A stretch of DNA of 64,000 nucleotides, taken from contig NC_064823.1 of assembly GCF_024166365.1 (NCBI RefSeq), forward strand, positions 16,610,924 through 16,674,923, given 5' to 3'. This document shows positions 1 through 12,601 of the stretch, piece by piece (the first letter of the stretch is position 1; each line of letters starts with the position of its first letter). The notes beneath the pieces were generated by a model. The model made no database searches. It was not told the DNA's origin and saw nothing but the letters and a program-made list of their open reading frames with translations. The DNA comes from Elephas maximus indicus. Taxonomy: Eukaryota; Chordata; Mammalia; Proboscidea; Elephantidae. A program made the position numbers and the translations under genes.

Positions 1-2110
1 TAGATGAGATGTCAGAAAAATACCAAGGCAGAAAGCAAGAGATGTGATACGATAAGAGGTAAGGTACTATCAAAGGGTGAAATGGGTGGTCTAAAAAGAT
101 AGTGTGAGAGGATGTGAGGTGGGAGATGAGGAATTTCCAATACTGTCTACCCCTTGCAGCATTCAGAGCCATACCTGCTCTGTATTGAGTCCAATTCGTC
201 ACAAACTTCAAGGTAGTGGCTAGCTACCACATAAGGACTCAAGAGAAAAAAGTTCACAGGAAGAAAAAAAAAAAGAGCTAGTGAACAAGGTATGGTTCCC
301 ACGGTTGCCAAGTGTATAACTGATATTTATCATCTCCCTCTTCCATCACAAATTCTAGATTTTGCTCACATTTGTCCAAGCTGTTCAGTGGGTCCAGGTT
401 GTTTAAATGATGAGGTGACCCAGAAGTTTATCCTCAAAGGGTCAGAGTCCCTAGTCGTTTTAGCACAGTTGTCTTATCTCGTCAGGCTGTGGTTGCTACA
501 GTTGCCTATTTAAGGTTATCAATTGACATTGAGGCACCAAGAGATGCCCCAATGAATACTCTAAGAAGAACATAATCCATCTTGCATCCATTAGTAGCTG
601 TAACTATAGCTTTTTGTGGTAGCCAGGGTCAATCCCTCATCCAATATAATGCCTTTATTTGCCTGCTGAACTGTCGACATAACCATTATGATCAAGTGGA
701 ACACTACTGGGTACCAGAGCCGCAGCTTTCCCTTTCCCTTACCCAATGCAGAATCACCCATGGTTGCAGAGATGTAAAGCAAAAGTATGTTACTTGGAGT
801 AATGTAGAGGAGTGCCAAGCTTATTTCCACCTTCTGGTTCCTGGACCATTGACTCAGTGCAAGTACTGCATCCTAGAAAATAGCAGCCCAACACTTCTGG
901 GAGCTATACTTGAGGATAGCACTTAGCTAAGCCTTCAGTAGGCCATTTCATCATTCTATTAGGTTGCCTGCTTCCAGGTGGCATATGGTTAGACAAGTAG
1001 ATCCCAGGGTAATGCACCTATTTTTATACCTCCTCCACCATAAAATGAGTCACTTGGTCTGAGCTAGTACTATATAGGACACTATGTCAATAAAGTAGGC
1101 AGTCTGTAAGCTTTTGGATGGTGGTACTGGCGGAGGCATTATAGACAGAGAAAGCAAATCCATGTCTAGAATAGATGCTGATCATAGTGCAGATAAATTG
1201 CTATCTTCTTCAAATAAAAGTCTGATAAAATCAACTTGCCACCAAGTGACTGGTCAATCTACTCAAGGGACGATACCATATCAGGGGCTTGGCATTGGTC
1301 TGTGCTGTTGAGAACTTGGGCATTCAGGAGTAACGGTAGGTAGTTCAATCTTGGTGTAAAGGAATACATGCTGTTGAGCCCATGTTTGGTCTTTATCCCA
1401 GACCCATGGTTACTCTGTTCATGGATCCACTGTGCAAGCCCTAGAGTGGCTGAGAACAGAGGCTGGCTAATAGCCACCGGATAAGTCATACTCTCCACCA
1501 GGTTTTTCAGGGCCTCTTCTGCAATGAATCTGATCTGATGGGAATTAATGTGAAACATAAAGGTCTTAATGCTTTGTGCCCATTCCCTTAGGTCCATCCA
1601 TGTGCCTCTCTTCCAAAGCCCCCTTGCCTCTCATCTTCAAATCTTGCCCCAACCAGCCAAACCATTCAATAGGAGTCCTTAAGTATTTGTACTTAAGGAC
1701 ATTTCTCCACATCACAAGTGAATGACAAAGTTGACTCCTCAAAACTCTGTTGGAAGACTTTCCCTTCACCATTGTCCTTCAGGGCCATTCCTGTGTGGGC
1801 CTGTAGTGTGGCAACAGTTCACTTTCAGCCAGTACCAGCACATCAAGATTTCCCAACAGGAATGGTTTTTTTCCTCCTCTGTTATTTGGTTATAGGACTC
1901 CCCCCTTGAATTCATGGGTGTAACTTGAGGAAAAGCTATCCATTCAGGGAGGTGACATGAGAGTCTGGAACACCTACTCATGCAACTTATTCATGCCCTC
2001 TGGACCTGCTCAGGTCTGATCCTGAAAGTAATATTCCCATCACACAATGTAATACTGCTGCGCCCTTTTGACCTTATGACTTGCTGGATCTAATAATATC
2101 ACAGGATAGG
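1..2110 (-). mobile_element. ERV-L-like endogenous retrovirus relic (pol: RNase H to integrase)
   Basis: Minus-strand frames carry decayed pol sequence. Around 1597-1259 the peptide includes LREWAQSIKTF, then NSHQ, a QPLF block, an LAQWIHEQS block and KHGLN. This is the pattern known from the RNase H/integrase junction of ERV-L and MaLR internal sequences. A second minus-strand frame at 830-591 is downstream in the same orientation. Frames change and contain stops, so nothing here can make protein. The ends are approximate: the left end may run off the window, and the right end merges into a SINE near 2230. The family call is by recalled motif pattern. No gag, env or paired LTR was identified. 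Confidence 0.55.
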
Positions 2111-2224
2111 TAACTTCAGTCACTGGTACGTACTATGTTCAGGTGCTGAGCCTTTACTAGAGCTGAGGGGTATGGCAGGGACTGCTTTTCAAATGTTCTC
2201 AACTATAGAAGGCATCTACCACCT

Positions 2225-2665
2225 TTTGTCAATTTGTCGTACTGTGGTGGCTTGTGTGTTGCTATGATGCTGAAAGCTAAGCCACCGGGGTCACCTATGG
2301 TGGAGAAATTTCAGCCTAGCTTCCACAGTAAGACGAATTAGGAAGAAAGGCCTTGCAATCTACTTCTGAAAATTAGACATCGAAAACCTTATGGATCACA
2401 ACAGAACACTGTCCAACTGACTTGCTTTGGAGACATCATCCAGAAGGCTCAATCACTAGAGGAGGAAATCCTGTTTGGTGAAGTAAAGGGCCAACAAGGG
2501 TGAGGGAGACCCTCCGTGAGACAGATGGCACAATAGCTGCAACAATGGACTAGAACATGTTAGTGATAGTGAGAATGACGCAGGACTGGGCAATGTTTCA
2601 TTCTGCTGCTGTACATAAGATGGCCATGAGTAGGAGTCGACTCAGTGGCAGCTATCTAAGATACG
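2225..2665 (+). mobile_element. SINE/RTE-type composite repeat
   Basis: The left part (2240-2420) resembles the body of the tRNA-Gly-headed afrotherian SINE seen again at 63080: a 'gttgctatgatgctgaa' block followed by 'aggaagaaaggcc'. The right part (2420-2665) resembles the RTE LINE 3' end, with 'gatggcacaatagctgcaac', 'atgacgcaggactgggca' and a diverged 'gagtcgactcagtggcagc' tail. It may be one old chimeric element or two abutting fragments. Confidence 0.6.
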
Positions 2666-2734
2666 GCCTTGATCCAGAGCCAAGGCTTTGAACTAATTTG
2701 TTCCGGTTGGAACCCTTGCTGAGAATTTGCATTT

Positions 2735-2905
2735 CTAACAAGTTCTCAGGGAGTTATGTATAAGAATCACCTGGAATCTTGTTAAAATATAGATTCTGAT
2801 TCATTATGTCTGGGGTGGAATTTCAAATTCTCAGCAGAGAACTTATTAGAAATGCAAATTCTCGGCAGGGGTTTGAACTGGAATGAACTGGTTTGAAGCC
2901 CTGTC
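2735..2905. mobile_element. MER5-like (hAT, non-autonomous) fossil
   Basis: The 'tagattctgattcattatgtctggggtgga' region resembles the common MER5 body (a 'tcagaatct' block near a 'ctggggtgg' block). A related stretch occurs at 8500-8640. An internal near-repeat, 'aaattctcagcagag' and 'aaattctcggcaggg', suggests local rearrangement. The family is recalled from memory and the call is tentative. Confidence 0.4.
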
Positions 2906-3119
2906 CAGATCCCTAAGGAGTTTACACTATCTCTCTCTTACTGGGGCTTGCCAGAGACTCTAGCCTGTGTCTTTATTCACCATGGATATCTTTAGTATTC
3001 ATCAAATCTACTGGGCAATAGGGCTGATTACACGGTAGCTGAGAACTTCTTCAACAAGTTTCTTGTTCCTGGGAATGAACTCAGGATGGGGGCCATGTAC
3101 CCAATATGCCTATTATGAG

Positions 3120-3460
3120 ATATTCCAGGCCAGGACTGCCAAAAGAATGAACAAATCTGTCTTGAAGGAGTACAACCAGAATGTTCCTTAGAAGCAAAGA
3201 TGATGAAGCTATGTCTCACATACTTTGGACATGTTATCAGGAAGGATCAGTCCCTAGAGAAGGATATCACTCTTGGTAGAGAGCCAGTGAAAAAGAGGAA
3301 GACCCTCAACAAGATGGACTTACACAGTGGTTGCAACAATGGACTCAAGCATAACGATTGTGAGGATGGCGCAGGACTGGGCAGTGTTTTTATTCTGTTG
3401 TACATAGGGTCGCTATGAGTTGGAACTGACTTGATGGCACCTAATAATAACAACAACAGG
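3120..3460 (+). mobile_element. RTE (BovB-type) LINE, 3' fragment
   Basis: This is a 5'-truncated copy of the RTE 3' end. Markers are 'ggactgccaaaagaa', 'tactttggacatgttatcag', 'cagtccctagagaagga', 'gaggaagaccctcaac', and a tail that reads 'gtcgctatgagttggaac' then a degenerate (caa)n run. It encodes the diverged C-terminal segment of the RTE ORF (YFGHVIRKDQSLEKDI) with no useful open frame. Confidence 0.85.
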
Positions 3461-5914
3461 CCAGGATGTCTTTGATCACCTGGCTCCTCCCCATAAGCCC
3501 CCATTCTCACTGAGGGTCATAATGGCATTTCTGGTACCCTGGTATCAGTGTCAGCTCAGATGTTATATCTAACAGCCTCAAAATATCTTGGTAGTCACCT
3601 TTCCTCAGAGTAGAGTTATTCTGGTTAAATGGCCACAGGTCTCTTTGAGGAAGAATTAGAATATTTATTGAATATTTTTAAGTGACATTAATGGCTGTCT
3701 TATCAAGGGACCCAACTTCTCTTTCAATCAATAGGCTCAGAGCCTTAAAACTGGTTTAGATCTACAAAAAGGGTGACAGGTCAAAATGACCTATTCCAAG
3801 AGCTGAAAACAGCCTTCTGTTTACCATCTCTATTTTTTTTTTTCTTCTGGCTAACAATTCAAGTTGGTTGGCTATCTATGTCACCCTTAGGTACAACCAT
3901 GGACCTTTAGCTATAGCCATGCATATCTGAGATTAAGGCACTCCGATTGCCACTTCAGCCTTGTTGCTCGTTACTGTAATTACATTCATATTGACTCCAC
4001 TGGACTCTGCTATTCTTAAAATTTATCGTATCCATACAAGGAATCCCAGTTCTATGGCTACATTGCCTATCAATGGACAACAGAGCTACTTGTAACTACC
4101 TGGGCTACCACTGAGTTTATCACAAATGATGGTGCTCCTCTCTCCAGTCTCCTCCATTCCTCTCCTGGAGAACACAGTCAGAGGGCAGTTCTCTGTTTTT
4201 GTGTAATATTCCACGACTATATTCTAACATTACCACCTCTTAAGCCTTTTAGCCTTTCATTAATACTCTGCCAAGTTAGTTTTAGCATTTTTCTTCATGT
4301 ATTATAAGCCATCATTATATTTGTTTCAGGAAGCCACCTCAGCAGCATATCAAGTTCCAGGTGTCATCGTCAAGATGTTAAACCATAAGTTTAATATCCC
4401 GTGCTAATGAAATTTTCCCTTTCCAGCTGGATATGCTGCCTCCCCTAATAAAACAATCTCCAGACCCACTGCAACATGTGATCTCCTGGTTCTAGGTCCT
4501 GCACACTTCAGTGAACAAGCTACTTCCTTCTGTAGCAGGGACTGATTCCTCCCATCTCTAGAGCTATGCAGCAACCTCACCCTTGTCTCCAGTCTGGAGG
4601 CATTTGTAAGGGGAGATGGTGCTATATTTGGAAAACAAAGCATGACTTCTGCCACCTCTAGAGCTATGCTGCAACCTCACCATTGTCTCCAGCCTGAAGC
4701 TAGTTATAAATGGAGCTAGTGCTATATTTGGAGAACAAAGCATTATTTCACAAACCACCTGCCTCAGGTGAGGATTTTGGGGAATGCCTAGGCAAGTTGA
4801 GGATGACTGACTCTTAAAAAGATAAGAGCACTGCATGTTCCAGAACACAGTGTCAAGGATAATCTGGATTTCAAGATATGCCAGAACAAGCTCATCCATG
4901 CAAAAGTGCCTATCCCTGTTCTCAGGGTTCCACTCTTTCCTTATTTCAACACAGGAGACCCTTAGGCCCCTTACTTCCAAACAGGAAACTATCAAAGCTG
5001 GGCATTCAGTCTTTTTTTTTTTTTGGAGTATAGCTACCCTTACCTTAAGCCCTGAGACTCATTTTTCTACACAGTCTGTTGTACGGCTTCTGGAAGTAAA
5101 AAAAAAAAAAAAAAAAGCTTTCCTTTAAATACTACAGTGTATGCTACTGACTCTTACAGTGTGCCTTGAGCTGGTAACTAGCTGTTTTTTGCTTTTTTTC
5201 CCCAAGGCTTCTAAAGACTTTATTAAAAAAAAAAATCAGTAAACTTCAGTCCTTATTGCCACTGCTCCTAAGCCAAGTGCCACCTATCACATACGTCAAT
5301 GTGTCATCTTTCACTTGCACCCCAAGTCAGTCTACCACAGGTGAAGGCCGTAGTAACTGCGATGTTACATCATGGTCATAACTACCACCAATATGGCCCC
5401 TGTCACCGAGCGCCTTGTGAGTGATGCATTCCCAGATTCCCATCCTGATGAGCTGCTTTCTAGGGCTACTTCAGGTAACAATTGACTTAATAGGATGGGT
5501 TCCACATAAAGCAGACATGAGGTAAAGGCTTGTAGGTAGGTTTATTTTGGTAAGTAATCCAAAACAGTAATGAGGGACTGGGAAGAACAGAACAGAAAAT
5601 GAGGAAAAGGCAATGCAAAGGCGTGTTATCAGTTGATCACTGCTATAGCCAACTGGGGTGTAATCCCTTTAGAAAGTCTCTGAGAAGCTGTGTTTAAGGA
5701 AACTCAGACTTGTCAACCTGAAGGATCAAAAAGGAGAGTTTTATCCACCAGCTTGTATTAGCTTGGTGAGGAGTTGCCCCATGGAGTGTTAACTCACTCG
5801 CATATCCAGATTAGTGTATGTGTGAGAATGGCCAAGTGGATTCCACACCGTTGAGACAGCAGAGAAGCCCTGGGGAAGCAAGAGATACACAGTGTAGCTA
5901 AGGCAATGTTTTTG
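3461..5914. other. Unassigned DNA, probably old LTR/ERV-derived in part
   Basis: No host exon is recognised. The stretch holds a 100-bp tandem duplication (4551-4750), homopolymer runs near 5011-5024 and 5098-5116, and no convincing coding region. The 143-codon minus frame at 4995-4564 runs through the tandem duplication and has no recognisable domain. The part at 5500-5900 contains nothing I can classify. Confidence 0.35.
4551..4750. repeat. Two-unit tandem duplication, 100-bp period
   Basis: Unit 1 (4551-4650) and unit 2 (4651-4750) align end to end. Both contain 'ctctagagctatgc', 'gcaacctcacc', 'ttgtctccag', 'ggtgctatatttgg' or 'agtgctatatttgg', and 'acaaagcat' at the same offsets. They differ by scattered substitutions, so the duplication is not recent. 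Confidence 0.85.
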
Positions 5915-6368
5915 CCATGGATTGAATTGTGTCCCCCCAAAATACGTGTCAACTCAATTAGGCCATGATTCACAGTATTGTGTGGTTGTCCTCCATTTTG
6001 TGATAGTAATTTTATATTAAAGAGGAAATAGGTGGGATTATAACATCCTTACTAAGGTTACAACCCTGATCCAATGTAAAGGGAGTTTCCCTGGAGTGTG
6101 GCCTGCACCATCTTTTATTTTACAATAGATAAAAGGAAAAAGAAGCAAGCAGAGAGTGGGGGCCTCATACCACGAAGAAAGCAGTGTGGGGTCCCTCCGT
6201 GGAGAAGCTCCTCTAGTCCAGGTGAAGATTAATGAGAAGGCTGACAGAAAGAGAAAGCCTTCCCCTGGAGCTGACGCCCTGAATTTGGACTTCTAGCCTA
6301 CTAAACTGTGAGAAAATTAATTTTTCTTTGTTAAAGCCATCCACTTGCAGCACTAAATGACTAAGACA
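5915..6368 (+). mobile_element. MaLR-type LTR (sense)
   Basis: It begins near 'ggattgaattgtgtcccccc' and ends at 'aatgactaagaca', preceded by 'ctgaatttggacttctagcc', 'actgtgagaaaatt' and 'tttgttaaagccatccac'. These are the hallmarks of MLT1/MST-group LTRs. The same family appears in reverse orientation at 17065-17572 and 44928-45433. Retroviral internal-type sequence follows directly. Confidence 0.75.
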
Positions 6369-6817
6369 GAATTTGGTACAGAGAGAGTAGGGCGCTGCTC
6401 TAAAACAGATACCTAAAATGTGGAAGCGGTTTTGAAACTGTGATTGGATAGAGGAGGGGCAGCAACTGAGGACCAGCAGCAGAACCAGCAGACCAGCGCC
6501 AGATAGCGCTGGAGCTTACCCACGGAGCAAGAGAGCTGAGTGTCTTCTGGTCAAAGCTTACTGGCGGGTTGGGGTACCTCCAAGCACTTACTGATGGAGC
6601 TACAGAGCTTTTGAACACTTGCCCCAGCAGGGCAAATGCAGGCATGAGGCCCAAGGAGCCGAGAGGCCAAGAAACCAGGAAGCAGAAGCTAAAGAGACAA
6701 GGAACTAATGCCCTGAATTTGGACTTCTAGCCTACTAGACTGTGAGAAAATAAATTTCTCTGTTAAAGCCATCCGCCTGTGGTAGTTCTGCTATAGCAGC
6801 ACTAGATAACTCAGACA
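6369..6817 (+). mobile_element. MaLR internal remnant plus truncated 3' LTR
   Basis: After the LTR the sequence runs 'ggtacagagagagtagggcg' and 'atacctaaaatgtggaagcg', which resembles the start of MaLR internal regions. From about 6700 the LTR 3' end is repeated ('ctgaatttggacttctagcc' to 'actagataactcagaca'). The element is therefore LTR, short internal remnant, truncated LTR, with a large internal deletion and no coding capacity. Confidence 0.65.
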
Positions 6818-6875
6818 GTTTTTAAAAGAAAATAAATATTGTGCTATAATATAGTACTCTTACATTAAATTACTA

Positions 6876-7078
6876 TATAACCAGTTGCCACTAAGTTGAT
6901 CCCAGCTCATGGCAGCCCCATTTGTGTCAGAGCAGAACTGTGCTCCACAGGATTTTCAGTGGCTGATTTTTCAGAAGTAGATTGCCAGGCCTTTCTTCCA
7001 AGGTACCTCTGAGTGGACTAGAACCTTCAACAGTAGCAGCCAAGCATATTAACCATTTGCACCATCCAGGAACTCCAC
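6876..7078 (-). mobile_element. AfroSINE copy (older subfamily)
   Basis: Reverse orientation: the 3' tail region comes first ('gttgccactaagttgatccc', 'actcatggcagcccc'-like), and the tRNA-like head comes last ('aaccatttgcaccatccagg'). It includes the extra middle block 'cagaagtagattgccaggcc' that several copies share. Confidence 0.85.
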
Positions 7079-8370
7079 TTCAGGCATTAGATACTCTTTT
7101 GTTTTTATTTTTAAATATCAGATTAATTATACATATTATCTTCAGCTCCTAAAAGCCTAACATTCCAAAGAAAAAGAGAAAGAAAAAAAAAAAACATCAA
7201 ATACATTTGTTGAGTCTTTTTCTTTCTTTGTTTCCTCCTTTCCCCTTCCTTTTCCTTTCCTTCCTTTCGTCTTTTTCTTTCTTTCAGATAACCCAAAATA
7301 TTTAGAAAAATATTTAAAATTCTTATGGCAAAACTTTTTTAATAATGAAAAAATTAGTTTAGGCTAAAAATAAAAATATATATTTCCTCTGGACTGTGAC
7401 TTACACTTGACTGGAGCTGGGAAAATGCATGAGCAAGCACCTGAAGAAATAAATACATGCACTGTGTAATCAGGTGGTGAGAAGAGAGAGTCTGCTTGAT
7501 ACTGTGGAGAAAAACTCAAAACACAGCAAGGAAATGCACTTATGCATATTTTAGACAAAGGAACGATTATTCTTTCATGGTCCTGAAATTGAAAAACAAA
7601 TCTGAAACAGCTATTACACACACTCACTCTCAATTCTAGGTTTATAAGGTACATCATTTGTATCTTACTAATGGACAAATTTGCCAAAATTCTGTGGTTC
7701 AACTGCATGTCTCTTTCTAAAAAAAACATTTTATATAGTGTGTTTTTGCTTTCGAAAATATGGCATTGGACAAAGGAAAATATTTCTTGTCTAGGTGAAA
7801 GAGATGTTTGTCAAACATCTAAGGAGATAAAAAGAGATACATATTTTAGAATGCTCACAAACATCATTCAAATTCTATATTTTATATGGTTGTGATTATA
7901 ATATTTGTGCTTTACTTTCTCCCTATATTTTAAAGTTATGGTTTATATCTGAACCCTTCTAAAATATAAAACTGCATTTATGTAATTATTTTGTATTATT
8001 TATAAACAAGCCATCCTAGAATATTTTAAATATGCCTTTACTATCCAAAACTGATAGATTATTATCATGTCAAATTAATTATTTGCTATCATCAATTTTT
8101 AAAATAAATTCTAAGTTTTCCTAAGGTGCCCAGCATTGCCACCATGGTATGTAGATAAGACACTTAAAGTGCCTTGTGTAAAAGTCAGCATTTATCTTAC
8201 ACTGGCTCTTTTTAGATAGAGAACATATTCAGTAATGAAAAGAGGTAGTTGTTAAGAAATATTCAACTAGTACTAGTGAGTGTGGAGAGTGGTTATTCAT
8301 GCAGTGTTTAACAGAATACCAATATGAACTTGAGGCTAACGCCTACATTTAATTTACCGCTTATTTTATA
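7079..8370. other. AT-rich intergenic DNA with polypyrimidine tract
   Basis: No gene is seen. A C/T-only tract of about 75 bp occupies roughly 7217-7290 (tttctttc/ccttcc units) on the plus strand. The rest is AT-rich, with no recognisable exon or young repeat. Confidence 0.5.
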
Positions 8371-9611
8371 ACAGTTATTTTATTAAGATATAATTTACGC
8401 AGTAAAATCACAAATCTCAAATATACATTTTCAGTAATGCTAACAAATGTATGCAACCATCACCCAGATCAAGGTACAGAACATTTAACTATGGTAACAG
8501 GTTCCCAGGAAGTTATACACAGGGATCACCAGGGATCTCCTTAAAATGTAGATTCTGATTCGCTATACGTAGGGTGGAAATGCAAATTTTCAGCCAGAGC
8601 TGGAAACAGAACGAACTGGTTGGAAGCCCTGCTTTAGACTAAACAATGCCACTCTCTGAAAAGATGATAGAGACCAAATGCACAACAGTAAATCTACAGA
8701 GTGGGTGAGAAGACTAGGGGATCAGTGAGTTTGAGTTAAAGATAGTGAAATAATTTGAGTAGAAATAGCAAGATTGTTGACACAAAGCAACAAATGTCAC
8801 TCAGCTGTACATGTAGAAATTGGTGTGAGTTTTGTTCTGTATATTTTCACCAAAAATAAAACATACTTTTCAAAAGACCCAGAACACTTGGCTTCACCCC
8901 AGAATATTTCTTTGTGCCTCTTTTCCGGAGGTAATTTGAATCCTCTACCCCACCGAGCCTAGCTTTACCTCTAACTGGCCTTCACGTAAAAGTAATCACA
9001 TAGTCTAGCTTATTTCGCTCAACATAATGTTTTTGCAATTCGTCTATGTTGTTGCATGTATCACTACCATATCCATTTTCTTTTTCTCGAGTAATAGTAC
9101 ATCGTTTGACCATATTGCAGTTTGTTTATCCCTTCTCTTGTGTGTGGAAATTTGGTTGCTTAGTTTTGTCCTAATAAGAATAAAGCTGCATGAACTTTCA
9201 TTCCTCTGCAGTTATACATACAGATCCAACTGCGGAATCATAGGGTAGGTGTGTATTTTCACTTTATTAGAAATTGTCAGTTTTCCATAGTGGTTGTAAC
9301 CATTTTATATTCTTACCCACAATGTATGAGAGTTCCAGTTACTTCGCATCCTAAGACTTGGGATTGTCAGACATTTTAAATTCTTAGCCATTTAGCCATT
9401 ATCAGTCTTTCATAATTTTAGCCACTCAGTAGTACTCCTTTGTGGTTTTAATTTGCACTTCCATGTTGAGGTTGAAAGCATTTCCATATACTTATTGACC
9501 TTTTAGATATCTTCTCTGTGAAGTGCTGTTCAACTTTCTGCCCTTTTTAATTTGCTTGTCTTTTGATTACTGATTTGTGGGAGTTCTTTATATATCCTTG
9601 ATAAGATTCCT

Positions 9612-10168
9612 TTGCAATGATAAAGGGTTAACCTAACCACAGCGGGCCAGAACTACAGAAGGCCAACTTGTTTGTCAGCATCGAAAAGCTTAAAACAATA
9701 GAAAACTACATCAAAGAAGTAGAACAGAGAGCTCTGGCCAGTTCAACCGACAGTGGACTTGCACACCACAACTAAATAACAATTTACCTCAGCAAGCGAA
9801 ATGAAAGATCTACCCAATATCGTACATAGCCCACGTAACAAATAAAAAACAAACATCATATGACAGACCCAGTACCCTGAGCCAAGAGACCACCTCGTTA
9901 GAAAAGAAAAACATGAAAGATCACCCAATCATAATCTTAGTTCTTTGTCTTTAACCAGTCATGGTCTACAAGTAATTTACTCATAATCACTCAGCACCTG
10001 TCGAAATTATATAAAAAGCACTTACAGTCTGTACTTCTTTGGATTTTGGTCTGTGTATTTTTATAGCCTGAGTGCTTGCAACCAATTCCCTATTCTGTTT
10101 TCTGAGATGAAACAATAAAAATCTCTTCGTTGCAGAAGGCTTTGGTGAATGAAAGTTTCACTACAATG
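9612..10168 (+). mobile_element. Solo-LTR-like insertion in old L1
   Basis: This roughly 555-bp block splits an L1 landmark pair ('gataagattcctttgcaatg' to the left, 'ctccaaattcatggc' to the right). It has LTR-type signals in order: 'tataaaaagc' at about 10012, then 'aacaataaaaatctc' (poly-A signal) at about 10110. Candidate 5-bp target duplication 'caatg' flanks it. The family is not recognised; an ERV class I LTR is a reasonable guess. Confidence 0.5.
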
Positions 10169-11204
10169 GTAACACATATATATTTCGAACATTCTCTCCA
10201 AATTCATGGCTTGCCTTTTCACTGCCATAATGAAGTCTTTTGATGACCAGAAGTTTTTATTTTGATGAAATCAATTTATCAGTTTTTAGTTTCATGAAGT
10301 GCTTTTTATGTTCTATTTAAAAAAAAATTTTTTTTCTTCTACCCCCCAGATTATTAAGATATTCCCCTATGCCTTCTCCTAGATTTTTTTTATCAGTCAT
10401 GTTTAGATGAATTTTCCTATAAGATAGCAGTCAAGGTTAATTTTTTCCCATATGTTTCTTCAGTTATTCCAACACCATTTATTGAAAAGATTATGCTTTC
10501 TCCTTTTAAATGTATTGATACCTTTGTCAAAAATCAATTGACTGCATATGTGTAGATCTATTTCTGCCTTCTCTATTCTGTTCCATTGGTATATTTGTCT
10601 AAATTTATGCCAGTGTCACATTGTCTTTAATATTGAAGCTTAATAATATATTTTGAAATAGGGAGTATAAGTCCTTTAACTTTTTTTTGCAAAACTACTT
10701 GGCTTCTTTAGGTCTTTTGCATTTCCGTATCAAATTAAGATTCAGTTTATCAATCTCTACCAAAAAGCCCACTAGAGTTTTTAACTGGGATTACATTGAA
10801 TTCAGAGAATCATTTTTTTTTTTTTTTAGTCTAGAGAATGATTTGGAAAAAACTGATATTTTAACAATATTGAGTCTCGTAATTCATAAAGGACATAGTA
10901 CATTGCTCCATTTATTCAAGTTTTATTTTTTCTAATTTTTCTAGTTTTCAGCGTAGAGATCTCGCACATTTTTTATCAAATATATTCCTGGCTGTTTCAT
11001 GTTTTTTGATGCTATTATAAATGGCTTTGAGTTTTATATTTCAATTTTAGTTGTTTATAATATATAGAAGTATAATTGATTTATTTTTATATATTGAACT
11101 TGTATCCCACTTTTTTATTCTAGAAATTTGTTGTAACTTCCTTCCGATTTTCTACAAGCTATTTTTTTTTTATAAGCATGTCAAATGTATATAAAAAAAC
11201 AAAC

Positions 11205-11360
11205 CAGTTGCTTTCAAGTTGATATGGTCTCATGGCGGCCCCACGTGTGTGAGTAGAATTGTGCTCCATAGGATTTTCAATGGCCTTTCTTTTGAGGAAC
11301 TTCTGAGTGGACCAACCTTTTGGCTAGCAGCCGAGCATGTTAACCATTTGCATCACACAA
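11205..11360 (-). mobile_element. AfroSINE copy
   Basis: Reverse-oriented SINE: 'aaccagttgctttcaagttg' (3' tail complement) through 'gaattgtgctccataggatt' to 'aaccatttgcatcacac' (tRNA-like head complement). Similar 'caaatgta' bases on both sides may be a short target duplication. Confidence 0.8.
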
Positions 11361-11794
11361 GGACTCAAATGTAAATATAAAAAAAAAAAAATTTTTTTTT
11401 TTTTGTAAATATAGATATTTTTAATTCTTCCTTCGTAATACTTATGCCCCTTATTTCTTCTTATTGCTTCATTTTACTAGCTGGAATTACTAGTACAATG
11501 TTTTTTTGTTTGTTTTTACTGTACTTTAGATGAAGGTTTACAGTGCAAATTAGTTTCTCATTAAACTATTAAAACATATATTGTTTTTGTGACATTGGTT
11601 GCCAACCCCACAACATGTCAACAGTCTCCCCTTCTCCACCTTGGGTTCCCCATTACCAGCTTTCCTGTCTCCTCCTGCCTTATCATTCTTTTCCCTTGGA
11701 TTTTGTGCCCATTTAGTCTCATTTGTTTTATAGGCCTGTCTAATCTTTGGCTGAAGGGTGAACCTCAGGAGTGACTTCAGTACTGAATTAAAAT

Positions 11795-11950
11795 GGTGTC
11801 CAGGGGTTAAGCGCTAAGGCTGCTAAACAAGAGGTCAGCAGTTCGAATCCGCCAGGCACTCCTTGGAAAACCTATGAGGCAGCTCTACTCTGTCCTACAG
11901 GGTCGCTATGAGTCAGAATAGACTCGACGGTAGTGGGTCTTTTTTTTCTT
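11795..11950 (+). mobile_element. AfroSINE copy in L1 3'UTR
   Basis: Plus orientation: 'aggggttaagcgctaaggc' (A-box region), 'gtcagcagttcgaatccg' (B box), 'gggtcgctatgagtcagaat' and 'gactcgacggtagtgggt' tail. It interrupts the 3'UTR of the younger L1. Confidence 0.9.
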
Positions 11951-12601
11951 TTTGTGGAGTGGGCCAGGGGCCATATGCTTGGGGTTTCTCTAGCCTCTAC
12001 CAGACCAGTAAATCTGGCCTTTTCTTGTGAGTTGGAATTTTGTTCTGCATTTTTCTCCAGTTCTGTCTGGGACCCTCTATTGTGATCTCTGTCAGAGCAC
12101 TCGGTGGTGGTAAACAGGCACCATCTAATTGTGCTGGACTCAGTATGGTGGAGGCTGTGGCAGTTGTGGTCCATTAGTCTTTTGGACTAATCTTTCCCGT
12201 GTGTCTTTGTTTTTCTTCATTCTCCCTTGCTCCAGACGCAATGGGACCAATGGAGTATCTAATATGGCTGCTCACAAGCTTTTAAGACCCCAGACGCTAC
12301 TCACCAAAGCAGGATGTAGAACATTTTCTTTATAAACTATGTTATCCCAATTGAGCTAGATGTCCCCCAAGACCATGGTTCCCTGCCCTCAGCCCAGTAA
12401 TTTCATTCCTTAGGGAGTTTGGATATGTCCATTACATTGCCTTGCTCAAGTTGTGCTGACTTCCCCAGTATTGTGTACTCTTACCCTTCACCAAAAGTTA
12501 CCACTTATCTATTGTCTAGTGTTTATCCCTCCCCACCCCCCGCCTCCCTAGTAATCACCAAAGATTGTTTCTTTCTGTTGTGTAAACCTTTTCATAAGTT
12601 T

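Larger units (their letters stand above)
8371..11500 (-). mobile_element. Old L1 LINE, 3' part, interrupted
   Basis: Antisense L1 ORF2/3' sequence: 'gggagttctttatatatcc', 'aatgaagtcttttgatgacc', 'gatgaaatcaatttatcag' and 'accatttattgaaaagatta' are standard reverse-complement L1 landmarks. It is interrupted by an LTR-like insert at about 9612-10168 and a SINE at 11205-11360. It continues at 20267-20345 on the far side of the younger L1 inserted at 11501-20266. Confidence 0.8.

Noticed and set aside
4564..4995. 143-codon minus frame as a coding gene
   Set aside because: It spans a 100-bp tandem duplication, shows no domain, and has no splice or promoter context.
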